This document shows positions 49,401-60,628 of a stretch of 64,000 nt of DNA, in pieces (position 1 is the stretch's first letter; each line of letters starts with the position of its first letter). The DNA lies in NCBI GenBank assembly GCA_032622095.1, contig CP136068.1, positions 62,270,025 through 62,334,024 of the forward strand, in the 5' to 3' direction. A program made the position numbers and the translations under genes. Under the pieces are notes generated by a model. That model searched no databases. It saw nothing but the letters and a program-made list of their open reading frames with translations, and had not been told where the DNA came from. The DNA is from Siphonodentalium dalli. Lineage: Eukaryota; Mollusca; Scaphopoda; Gadilida; Siphonodentaliidae.

Positions 49401-50600
49401 TGCTGCCTGTCCACCCTTATATAAGTTCTTCCCTGTCCACTCTTATATTAGTTCCTCCCTGCCCACTCTTATATTAGTTCCTCCCTGTCCACTCATATAT
49501 TAGTTCCTCCCTGTCCTCTCTTATATGAGATCCTCCCTGTCCACTCTTATATGAGTTGGACCTGTATACTCTTATATGATTTCCTCCCTGTCCATTCTTA
49601 TGAGTTGCTAACTGTCAACTCTACTATGAGTTCCTCCTTGTCCACTCTTATATGAGTTGCTGCCTGCCACTATTATATGAGTTCATCCATGTCCACTCTT
49701 ATATGAGTTTCTGTCTGTACACTCTTATATGAGTTCCTCCCTGTCCACTCTTATATGAGTTCCTGCCTGTCCACTCTTATATGAGTTGCTGCCTGTCCAC
49801 TCTTATATAAGTTCTTCCCTGTCCACTCTTATATTAGTTCCTCCCTGCCCACTCTTATATTAGTTCCTCCCTGTCCACTCATATATTAGTTCCTCCCTGT
49901 TCTCTCTTATATGAGATCCTCCCTGTCCACTCTTATATATATATCTTTATTTCGTCCAATTCAGTTCCTCCCTGTCCACTCTTATGAGTTGCTGACTGTC
50001 CACTCTTATATGAGTTCCTCCTTGTCCACTCTTATATGAGTTGCTGCCTGCCACTATTATATGAGTTTATCCATGTCCACTCTTATATGAGTTTCTGTCT
50101 GTACACTCTTATATGAGTTCCTCCCTGTCCACTCTTATATGAGTTGCTGAGTGTCCACTCTTATATCAGTTCCTGTCTGTCCACTCTTATATGAGTTCCT
50201 CCCTGTCCACTCTTATATGAGTTGCTGCCTGCCACTATTATATGAGTTCCTCCCTATCCACTCTTATATGAGTTCCTGCATGTCCACTCTTATATGAGTC
50301 CCAGCCTGTCCACTCTTATATGAATTCCTGCATGTCCACTCTTATATGAGTTCTTCCCTGTCCACTCTTATATGAGTTCCTCCCTGTCAACTCTTATGAG
50401 TTCCTCCCTGTACACTGTTATATGAGTACCTGCCTGTTCACTCTTATATGAGTTGCAGCCTGTCTACTCTTATATGAATTCTTCCCTGTCCACTCTTATA
50501 TGAGTTCCCCCCTGTCCACTCTTATATTAGTTCCTCCCTGTCCACTCTTATATTAGTTCCTCCCTGTACACTCATATATTAATTCCTCCCTGTCCTCTCT
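49400..50600 (+). repeat. Most disordered satellite segment of the window
   Basis: Monomers remain recognisable but marker order is scrambled and variants not seen elsewhere accumulate: ACCCTTATATAAG, TGCCCACTC, TATGAGATCC, GCTAACTGTCAACTCTACT, TTTCTGTCTGTACAC, TATATCAGTTCCTGTC, GCTGAGTG. A direct repeat is present: the TGCCCACTC variant at 49,461 recurs at 49,847 (386 bp), with similar monomers around both. The second copy contains the non-satellite stretch near 49,950. I see no gene here. Confidence 0.72.
49939..49963 (+). other. Short non-satellite insertion or replacement
   Basis: After a normal ACTCTTATAT the sequence continues with an AT-rich stretch reading ATATATCTTTATTTC, then GTCCAATTCA, and resumes at GTTCCTCCCT. 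The first part matches no monomer. The second could be a worn monomer (GTCCAATC-like) missing its core. In the related copy 386 bp upstream the same slot holds the GGACCTGTATAC monomer (49,556), so this may be a replacement of similar size (about 28 against 30 bases) rather than a simple insertion. The TATATATAT run may have helped a slippage or end-joining event. It is too short to assign to a transposon, and no target-site duplication is evident. Confidence 0.6.
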
Positions 50601-51253
50601 TATATGAGTTCCTCCCTGTCCACTCTTATATGAGTTGCTGCCTGTCCACTCGTATATGAGTTTCAGCCTGTCCACTCTTATGAGTTCCTCCATGTCCACT
50701 CTTATGAGTTCCTCCCTGTCCACTCTTATATGAGTTCCTGCCTGTCCACTCTTATGAGTTCCAGCCTGTCCACTCTTATGAGTTCCAGCCTGTCCACTCT
50801 TATATGAGTTCCTCCCTGTCCACTCTTATATTAGTTCCTCCCTGTCCACTCTTATATTAGTTCCTCCCTGTCCACTCTTATATTAGTTCCTCCCTGTCCA
50901 CTCTTATATTAGTTCCTCCCTGTCCACTCTTATATTAGTTCCTCCATGTACACTCATATATTAGTTCCTCCCTGTCCTCTCTTATGAGTTCCTCCCTGTC
51001 CACTATTATATGAGTTGCTGCCTGTCCACTCGTATATGAGTTCCAGCCTGTCCACTCGTGTATGAGTTCCTGCCTGTCCACTCTTATGAGTTCCTCCATG
51101 TCCACTCTTATGAGTTCCTCCCTGTCCACTCTTATGAGTTCCTCCCTGTCCACTATTATATGAGTTCCTGCCTGTCCCTTCTTATATGAGTTCCAGCCTG
51201 TCCACTCTTATATGAGTTCCTGCCTGTCCACTCTTATATGAGTTCCTCCCTGT
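50600..51253 (+). repeat. Return to regular order after the disordered segment
   Basis: The marker series resumes: GCTGCCTG with ACTCGTATATGAG, 24-bp CTTATGAG monomers, two CCAGCCTG monomers, a TATATTAG cluster (about 50.82-50.95 kb), TCCATGTACACTC, GTCCTCTC, then ACTCGTGTATGAG and further 24-bp monomers. The TATATTAG cluster keeps roughly the 3-kb rhythm of the clusters to its left (about 41.6, 44.6 and 47.7 kb). Confidence 0.72.
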
Positions 51254-52618
51254 CCACTTTATATGAGTTCCTCCCTGTCCACTCTTATATGAGTTCCTGC
51301 CTGTCCACTCTTATATGAGTTCCTCCTTGTCCACTCTTATAAGAGTTGCTCCCTGTCCATTATTTTATGAGTTTCTCCCTGTCCACTCAAATATGAGTTC
51401 CTCCCTGACCACTCTTATATGTGTTTCTGCCTGTCCACTCTTATATGAGTTCTTCCCAGTCCACTCTTATGAGTGCCTCCCTGTCCACTCTTATATGAGT
51501 TTCTCCATGTCCACTCTTATATGAGTTCCTCCCTGACCACTCTTATATGAGTTCCTGCCTGTCCACTCTTATATGAGTTCCCCCTGTCTACTCTTATGAG
51601 TTCCTCCCTGTCCACTCTTATATGATTTCCCCTGTCCACTCTTATATGAGTTCCTCATTTCCACTCTTATATGAGTTCCTCCCAGTCCACTCTTATATGA
51701 GTTGCTGCCTGTCCACTATTATATGAGTCCCAGCCTGTCCACTCTTGAGTGAATTCCTGCATGTCCACTCTTATATGAGTTCTTCCCTGTCCACTCTTAT
51801 ATGAGTTCCTCCCTGTCCACTCTTATATGAGTTCCTCCCTGTCCACTCTTATATGAGTTGCTGCCTGTCCACTATTATATGAGTTCCAGTCTGTCCACTC
51901 TTATATGAGTTCCTCATTTTCCACTCTTATATGAGTTCCTCATTTTCCACTCCTATATGAGTTCCTCCCAGTTCACTCATATATGAGTTGCTGCCTGTCC
52001 ACTATTATATGAGTCCCAGCCTGTCCACTCTTGTGTGAATTCCTGCATGTCCACTCTTATATGAGTTCTTCCCTGTCCACTCTTATATGAGTTCCTCCCT
52101 GTCCACTCTTATATGAGTTCCTCCCTGTCCACTCTTATATGAGTTCCTGCCTGTCCACTCTTATATGAGTTGCTGCCTTCCACTCTTATATAAGTTCCTC
52201 CCTGTCCACTCTTATATGAGTTGGACCTGTATACTCTTATATGAGTTCCTCCCTGTCCATTCTTATGAGTTGCTGACTGTCAACTCTAATATGAGTTCCT
52301 CCCTGTCCATTCTTATATAACTTCCTGCCTGTCCACTCTTATATGAATTCCTCCTTGTCCACTCTTATATGAGTTCATCCCTGTCCACTCTTATATGAGT
52401 TCCTCACAGTCCACTCTTATATGAGTTCCTCATTGTCCATTCTTATATGAGTCCCTCATTGTCCACTCTTATATGAGTTGCTGCCTGTCCACTATTATAT
52501 GAGTCCCAGCCTGTCCACTCTTGTGTGAATTCCTGCATGTCCACTCTTATATGAGTTCTTCCCTGTCCACTCTTATATGAGTTCCTCCCTGTCCACTCTT
52601 ATATGAGTTCCTCCCTGT
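51254..52618 (+). repeat. 1365-bp tandem duplication, copy A
   Basis: The segment from an ACTTTATATGAG monomer to the end of a consensus run is repeated immediately downstream at a spacing of exactly 1365 bp. Variant monomers shared by both copies include ATTATTTTATGAG, TGTGTTTCTGCC, GAGTGCCTCC, CTCATTTCCAC, CTTGAGTGAATTCC and the palindrome ACTCATATATGAGT (51,975). One difference I saw is CACTCTTATATGAG here against CACTTTTATATGAG in copy B. The limits are approximate to about one monomer. Confidence 0.85.
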
Positions 52619-53983
52619 CCACTTTATATGAGTTCCTCCCTGTCCACTCTTATATGAGTTCCTGCCTGTCCACTTTTATATGAGTTCCTCCTTGTCCACT
52701 CTTATAAGAGTTGCTCCCTGTCCATTATTTTATGAGTTTCTCCCTGTCCACTCAAATATGAGTTCCTCCCTGACCACTCTTATATGTGTTTCTGCCTGTC
52801 CACTCTTATATGAGTTCTTCCCAGTCCACTCTTATGAGTGCCTCCCTGTCCACTCTTATATGAGTTTCTCCATGTCCACTCTTATATGAGTTCCTCCCTG
52901 ACCACTCTTATATGAGTTCCTGCCTGTCCACTCTTATATGAGTTCCCCCTGTCTACTCTTATGAGTTCCTCCCTGTCCACTCTTATATGATTTCCCCTGT
53001 CCACTCTTATATGAGTTCCTCATTTCCACTCTTATATGAGTTCCTCCCAGTCCACTCTTATATGAGTTGCTGCCTGTCCACTATTATATGAGTCCCAGCC
53101 TGTCCACTCTTGAGTGAATTCCTGCATGTCCACTCTTATATGAGTTCTTCCCTGTCCACTCTTATATGAGTTCCTCCCTGTCCACTCTTATATGAGTTCC
53201 TCCCTGTCCACTCTTATATGAGTTGCTGCCTGTCCACTATTATATGAGTTCCAGTCTGTCCACTCTTATATGAGTTCCTCATTTTCCACTCTTATATGAG
53301 TTCCTCATTTTCCACTCCTATATGAGTTCCTCCCAGTTCACTCATATATGAGTTGCTGCCTGTCCACTATTATATGAGTCCCAGCCTGTCCACTCTTGTG
53401 TGAATTCCTGCATGTCCACTCTTATATGAGTTCTTCCCTGTCCACTCTTATATGAGTTCCTCCCTGTCCACTCTTATATGAGTTCCTCCCTGTCCACTCT
53501 TATATGAGTTCCTGCCTGTCCACTCTTATATGAGTTGCTGCCTTCCACTCTTATATAAGTTCCTCCCTGTCCACTCTTATATGAGTTGGACCTGTATACT
53601 CTTATATGAGTTCCTCCCTGTCCATTCTTATGAGTTGCTGACTGTCAACTCTAATATGAGTTCCTCCCTGTCCATTCTTATATAACTTCCTGCCTGTCCA
53701 CTCTTATATGAATTCCTCCTTGTCCACTCTTATATGAGTTCATCCCTGTCCACTCTTATATGAGTTCCTCACAGTCCACTCTTATATGAGTTCCTCATTG
53801 TCCATTCTTATATGAGTCCCTCATTGTCCACTCTTATATGAGTTGCTGCCTGTCCACTATTATATGAGTCCCAGCCTGTCCACTCTTGTGTGAATTCCTG
53901 CATGTCCACTCTTATATGAGTTCTTCCCTGTCCACTCTTATATGAGTTCCTCCCTGTCCACTCTTATATGAGTTCCTCCCTTT
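52619..53983 (+). repeat. 1365-bp tandem duplication, copy B
   Basis: This is nearly identical to copy A, including the GGACCTGTATAC slot (53,586 against 52,221) and the palindrome at 53,340. The copies part at the right end: copy A continues into CCTGTCCACTTTATATG, copy B into CCTTTCCACTCTAATATGGG, the latter as in 29.37 kb. The high identity implies one of the latest rearrangements in the window, most simply unequal exchange or replication slippage. Confidence 0.85.
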
Positions 53984-56900
53984 CCACTCTAATATGGGTT
54001 CCTCCCTGTCCACTCTTATATGAGTTCCTCCCTGTCCACTCTTATATGAGTTCCTCCCTGTCCACTCTTATATGAGTTCCTCCCTGTCCACTCTTATATT
54101 AGTTCCTCCCTGTACACTCATATATTAGTTTCTCCCTGTCCTCTCTTATATGAGTTCCTCCCTGTCCACTCGTATATGAGTTGCTGCCTGTCCACTCGTA
54201 TATGAGTTCCAGCCTGTCCACTCTTATGAGTTTCTCCATGTCCACTTATTGAGTTCCAGCCTGTCCACTCTTATATGAGTTCCTCCCTGTCCACTCTTAT
54301 ATTAGTTCCTCCCTGTCCACTCTTATATTAGTTCCTCCCTGTCCACTCTTATATGAGTTCCTCCCTGTCCACTTTATATGAGTTCCTCCCTGTCCACTCT
54401 TATATGGGTTCCTGCCTGTCCACTCTTATATGAGTTCCCCCTTGTCCACTCTTATATGAGTTGCTCCCTGTCCATTCATTAATGAGTTTCTCCCTGTCCA
54501 CTCAAATATGAGTTCCTCCCTGGCTACTCTTATATGTGTTCCTGCCTGTCCACTCTTATATGAGTTCCTCCCAGTCCACTCTTATGAGTTCCTCCCTGTC
54601 CACTCTTATATGAGTTTCTCCATGTCCACTCTTATATGAGTTCCTCCCTGACCACTCTTATAAGAGTTCCTGCCTGTCCACTCTTATATGAGTTCCCCAT
54701 GTCTACTCTTATGAGTTCCTCCCTGTCCACTCTTATATGAGTTCCCCCTGTCCACTCTTATATGAGTTCCTCCATGTCAACTCTTATATGAGTTCCTCCA
54801 TGTCCACCCTTTAATATATGAGTTCCTCCCTGTCCAATCTTATATGAGTTGCTGCCTGCCACTCTTATATGAGTTCATCCATGTCCACTCTTATATGAGT
54901 TCCTCCCTGTTCACTCTTATATGAGTTGCTGCCTGCCACTAGTATATGAGTTCATCCATGTCCACTCTTATATGAGTTGCTGTCTGTCCACTCTTATATG
55001 AGTTCCTCCTGTCCACTCTTATATGAGTTGGACCTGTATACTCTTATATGAGTTCCTCACTGTCCACTCTTATATGAGTTGCTGACTGTCCACTCTTATA
55101 TGAGTTGCTGCAAGTCCACTCTTATATGAATTCATCCTTGTCCACTCTTATATGAGTTCCTCCCTGTCCACTCTTATAATAGTTCCTCCCTGTCCACTCT
55201 TATATTAGTTCCTCCCTGTACACTCATATATTAATTCCTCACTGTCCACTCTTATATGAGTTCCTGCCTGTCCACTCTTATATGAGTTCCAGCCTGTCCA
55301 CTCTTATATGAGTTCCTGCCTGTCCACTCTTACATGAGTTCCTCCCTGTCCACTTTATATAAGTTCCTCCCTGTCCACTCTTATATGGGTTCCTGCCTGT
55401 CCACTCTTATATGAGTTCCCCCTTGTCCACTCTTATATGAGTTGCTCCCTGTCCATTCTTTAATGAGTTTCTCCCTGTCCACTCAAATATGAGTTCCTCC
55501 CTGTCCACTCTTATATGAGTTCCTCCCAGTCCACTCTTATGAGTTCCTCCCTGTCCACTCTTATATGAGTTTCTCCATGTCCACTCTTATATGAGTTCCT
55601 CCCTGACCACTCTTATATGAGTTCCTGCCTGTCCACTCTTATATGAGTCCCCCCTGTCTACTCTTATGAGTTCCTCCCTGTCCACTCTTATATGAGTTCC
55701 CCCTGTCCCCTCTTATATGAGTTCCTCCATGTCCACTCTTATATGAGTTCCTCCATGTCCACCCTTATATGAGTTCCTCCCTGTCCAATCTTATATGAGT
55801 TGCTGCCTGCCACTCTTATATGAGTTCATCCATGTCCACTATTATATGAGTTGCTGACTGTCCACTCTTATATGAGTTGCTGCATGTCCACTCTTATATG
55901 AATTCATCCTTGTCCACTCTTATATGAGTTCCTCCCTGTCCACTCTTATATAAATTCCGGCCTGTCCACTCTTATATGAATTCCTCCTTGTCCACTCTTA
56001 TGTGAGTTCATCCCTGTCCACTCTTATATGAGTTCCTCACAGTCCACTCTTATATGAGTTCCTCATTGTCCACTCTTATATGAGTTCCTCCATGTCCACC
56101 CTTATATGAGTTCCTCCCTGTCCAATCTTATATGAGTTGCTGCCTGCCACTCTTATATGAGTTCATCCATGTCCACTCTTATATGAGTTCCTCCCTGTCC
56201 ACTCTTATATGAGTTGCTGCCTGCCACTAGTATATGAGTTCATCCATGTCCACTCTTATATGAGTTGCTGTCTGTCCACTCTTATATGAGTTCCTCCTGT
56301 CCACTCTTATATGAGTTGGACCTGTATACTCTTATATGAGCTCCTCCCTGTCCACTCTTATATGAGTTGCTGACTGTCCACTCTTATATGAGTTGCTGAA
56401 TGTCCACTCTTATATGAATACATCCTTGTCCACTCTTATATGAGTTCCTCCCTGTTCACTCTTATATGACTTCCTGCCTGTCCACTCTTATATGAATTCC
56501 TCCTTGTCCACTCTTATATGAGTTCATCCCTGTCCACTCTTATATGAGTTCCTCACAGTCCACTCTTATAAGAGTTCCTCATTGTCCATTCTTATATGAG
56601 TCGCTCATTGTCCACTCTTATATGAGTTGCTGCCTGTCCACTCGTATATGAGTTCCCCCTTGTCCTCTCTTGTGAGTTCCCCATTGTCCACTCGAATATG
56701 AGTTGCTGCCTGTCCACTATTATATGAGTTCCAGTCTGTCCACTCTTATATGAGTTCCTCATTTTCCACTCTTATATGAGTTCCTCATTTTCCACTCTTA
56801 TATGAGTTCCTCCCAGTCCACTCTTATATGAGTTGCTGCCTGTCCACTATTATATGAGTCCCAGCCTGTCCACTCTTGTGTGAATTCCTGCATGTCCACT

Positions 56901-57851
56901 CTTATATGAGTTCTTCCCTGTCCACTCTTATATGAGTTCCTCCCTGTCCACTCTTATATGAGTTCCTCCCTTTCCACTCTAATATGAGTTCCTCCCTGTC
57001 CACTCTTATATGAGTTCCTCCCTGTCCACTCTTATATGAGTTCCTCCCTGTCCACTCTTATATGAGTTCCTCCCTGTCCACTGTTATATTAGTTCCTCCC
57101 TGTACACTCATATTTTAGTTTCTCCCTGTCCTCTCTTATATGAGTTCCTCCCTGTCCACTCTTATATGAGTTGCTGCCTGTCCACTCGTATATGAGTTCC
57201 AGCCTGTCCACTCTTATGAGTTCCTCCATGTCCACTCTTATGAGTTCCTCCCTGTTCACTCTTATATGAGTTCCTGCCTGTCCATTCTTATGAGTTCCAG
57301 CCTGTCCACTTATTGAGTTCCAGCCTGTCCACTCTTATATGAGTTCCTCCCTGTCCACTCTTATATTAGTTCCTCCCTGTCCACTCTTATATTAGTTCCT
57401 CCCTGTCCACTCTTATATTAGTTCCTCCCTGTCCACTCTTATATTAGTTCCTCCCTGTCCACTCTTATATTAGTTCCTCCCTGTCCACTCTTATATTAGT
57501 TCCTCCCTGTCCTCTCTTATGAGTTCCTCCCTGTCCACTATTATATGAGTTGCTGCCTGTCCACTCGTATATGAGTTCCAGCCTGTCCACTCTTATATGA
57601 GTTCCTGCCTGTCCACTCTTATATGAGTTCCTGCCTGTCCACTCTTATGAGTTCCTCCATGTCCACTCTTATGAGTTCCTCACTGTCCACTCTTATGAGT
57701 TCCTCCCTGTTCACTCTTATATGAGTTCCTGCCTGTCCACTCTTATATGAGTTCCAGCCTGTCCACTCTAATATGAGTTCCTGCCTGTCCACTCTTACAT
57801 GAGTTCCTCCCTGTCCACTTTATATGAGTTCCTCCATGTCCACTCTTATAT
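53984..57851 (+). repeat. Second copy of the 29.4-33.3 kb landscape
   Basis: The TATATGGG monomer preceded by CTCTAA (53,996), the ACTTATTGAG monomer (54,244), the 981-bp short unit (54,406-55,386), the GAGCTC variant (56,338) and the next ACTTATTGAG (57,308) lie 24,606 and then 24,580 bp after their counterparts. The 26-bp step is a monomer lost near 55,500, where a GACCACTC/TGTGTTCC pair has been merged into one. Another monomer is lost near 57,500 (the TGTACACTC one). Confidence 0.8.
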
Positions 57852-60628
57852 GGGTTCCTGCCTGTCCACTCTTATATGAGTTCCCCCTTGTCCACTCTTA
57901 TATGAGTTCCTCCCTGACCACTCTTATAAGAGTTCCTGCCTGTCCACTCTTATATGAGTTCCCCATGTCTACTCTTATGAGTTCCTCCCTGTCCACTCTT
58001 ATATGATTTTCCCCTGTCCACTCTTATATGAGTTCCTCCATGTCAACTCTTATATGAGTTCCTCCATGTCCACCCTTTAATATATGAGTTCCTCCCTGTC
58101 CAATCTTATATGAGTTGCTGCCTGCCACTCTTATATGAGTTCATCCATGTCCACTCTTATATGAGTTCCTCCCTGTCCACTCTTATATGAGTTGCTGCCT
58201 GCCACTAGTATATGAGTTCATCCATGTCCACTCTTATATGAGTTGCTGTCTGTCCACTCTTATATGAGTTCCTCCTGTCCACTCTTATATGAGTTGGACC
58301 TGTATACTCTTATATGAGTTCCTCACTGTCCACTCTTATATGAGTTGCTGACTGTCCACTCTTATATGTGTTGCTGCATGTCCACTCTTATATGAATTCA
58401 TCCTTGTCCACTCTTATATGAGTTCCTCCCTGTCCACTCTTATATTAGTTCCTCCCTGTCCACTCTTATATTAGTTCCTCCCTGTACACTCATATATTAA
58501 TTCCTCACTGTCCACTCTTATATGAGTTCCTGCCTGTCCACTCTTATATGAGTTCCAGCCTGTCCACTCGTATATGAGTTCCTGCCTGTCCACTCTTACA
58601 TGAGTTCCTCCCTGTCCACTTTATATGAGTTTCTCCCTGTCCTCTCTTATATGGGTTCCTGCCTGTCCACTCTTATATGAGTTCCCCCTTGTCCACTCTT
58701 ATATGAGTTGCTCCCTGTCCATTCTTTAATGAGTTTCTCCCTGTCCACTCAAATATGAGTTCCTCCCTGACCACTCTTATATGTGTTCCTGCCTGTCCAC
58801 TCTTATATGAGTTCCTCCCAGTCCAATCTTATGAGTTCCTCCCTGTCCACTCTTATATGAGTTTCTCCATGTCCACTCTTATATGAGTTCCTCCCTGACC
58901 ACTCTTATATGAGTTCCTGCCTGTCCACTCTTATATGAGTTCCCCCTGTCTACTCTTATGAGTTCCTCCCTGTCCACTCTTATATGAGTTCCCCCTGTCC
59001 ACTCTTATATGAGTTCCTCCATGTCCACTCTTATATGAGTTCCTCCATGTCCACCCTTATATGAGTTCCTCCCTGTCCAATCTTATATGAGTTGCTGCCT
59101 GCCACTCTTATATGAGTTCATCCATGTCCACTATTATATGAGTTGCTGACTGTCCATTCTTATATGAGTTGCTGCATGTCCACTCTTATATGAATTCATC
59201 CTTGTCCACTCTTATATGAGTTCCACCCTGTCCACTCTTATATGACTTCCTTCCTGTCCACTCTTATATGAATTCCTCCTTGTCCACTCTTATATGAGTT
59301 CATCCCTGTCCACTCTTATATGAGTTCCTCACAGTCCACTCTTATATGAGTTCCTCATTGTCCACTCTTATATGAGTCCCTCATTGTCCACTCTTATATG
59401 AGTTGCTGCCTGTCCACTCGTATATGAGTTCCCCCCTGTCCACTCTTGTGAGTTCCCCATTGTCCACTCGAATATGAGTTGCTGCCTGTCCACTATTATA
59501 TGAGTTCCAGTCTGTCCACTCTTATATGAGTTCCTCATTTTCCACTCTTATATGAGTTCCTCATTTTCCACTCTAATATGAGTTCCTCCCAGTCCACTCT
59601 TATATGAGTTGCTGCCTGTCCACTATTATATGAGTCCCAGCCTGTCCACTCTTGTGTGAATTCCTGCATGTCCACTCTTATATGAGTTCTTCCCTGTCCA
59701 CTCTTATATGAGTTCCTCCCTGTCCACTCTTATATGAGTTCCTCCCTGTCCACTCTTATATGAGTTCCTCCCTGTCCACTCTTATATGAGTACCTCCCTG
59801 TCCACTCTTATATGAGTTCATCCCTGTCCACTCTTATATGAGTTCCTCCCTGTCCACTCTTATATTAGTTCCTCCCTGTACACTCATATATTAGTTTCTC
59901 CCTGTCCTCTCTTATATGAGTTCCTCCCTGTCCACTCTTATATGAGTTGCTGCCTGTCCACTCGTATATGAGTTCCAGCCTGTCCACTCTTATGAGTTCC
60001 TCCATGTCCACTCTTATGAGTTCCTCCCAGTCCACTCTTATATGATTTCCTGCCTGTCCACTCTTATGAGTTCCAGCCTGTCCACTCTTATGAGTTCCAG
60101 CCTGTCCACTCTTATATGAGTTCCTCCCTGTCCACTCTTATATTAGTTCCTCCCTGTCCACTCTTATATTATTTCCTCCCTGTCCACTCTTATATTAGTT
60201 CCTCCCTGTCCACTCATATATTAGTTCCTCCCTGTCCACTCTTATATTAGTTCCTCCCTGTCCACTCTTATATTAGTTCCTCCATGTACACTCATATATT
60301 AGTTCCTCCCTGTCCTCTCTTATGAGTTCCCCCCTGTCCACTATTATATGAGTTGCTGCCTGTCCACTCTTATATGAGTTCCTGCCTGTCCACTCTTATA
60401 TGAGTTCCTGCCTGTCCACTCTTATGAGTTCCTCCATGTCCACTCTTATGAGTTCCTCACTGTCCACTCTTATGAGTTCCTCCCTGTCCACTCTTATATG
60501 AGTTCCTGCCTGTCCACTCTTATATGAGTTCCAGCCTGTCCACTCTTATATGAGTTCCTGCCTGTCCACTCTTACATGAGTTCCTCCCTGTCCACTTTAT
60601 ATGAGTTCCTCCTTGTCCACTCTTATAT
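57852..60628 (+). repeat. Composite unit, 801 + 1976 bp, copy of 33.3-36.2 kb
   Basis: The short unit is 801 bp instead of 955 because about 154 bp are missing near 57,905: the CCCCCTTG monomer region leads directly to GACCACTCTTATAAGAG. The long unit keeps 1976 bp. Markers are at offset 24,400 to the first composite (58,294 against 33,894) and 21,469 to the second (58,653 against 37,184). Confidence 0.78.

Noticed and set aside
49930-49945. TATATATAT microsatellite as a separate feature
   Set aside because: It is only a few dinucleotides, formed by the normal spacer meeting the odd stretch. Not an independent repeat.
49939-49963. Transposon or retroelement insertion
   Set aside because: It is too short, with no terminal repeats, poly-A or target-site duplication that I can see.
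49951-49967. CENP-B box-like match (TTCG, four bases, A, two bases, then CAGT)
   Set aside because: It matches about seven of nine core positions, occurs once, and lies in the odd insertion rather than in monomers. A centromeric box would be expected regularly in the array.
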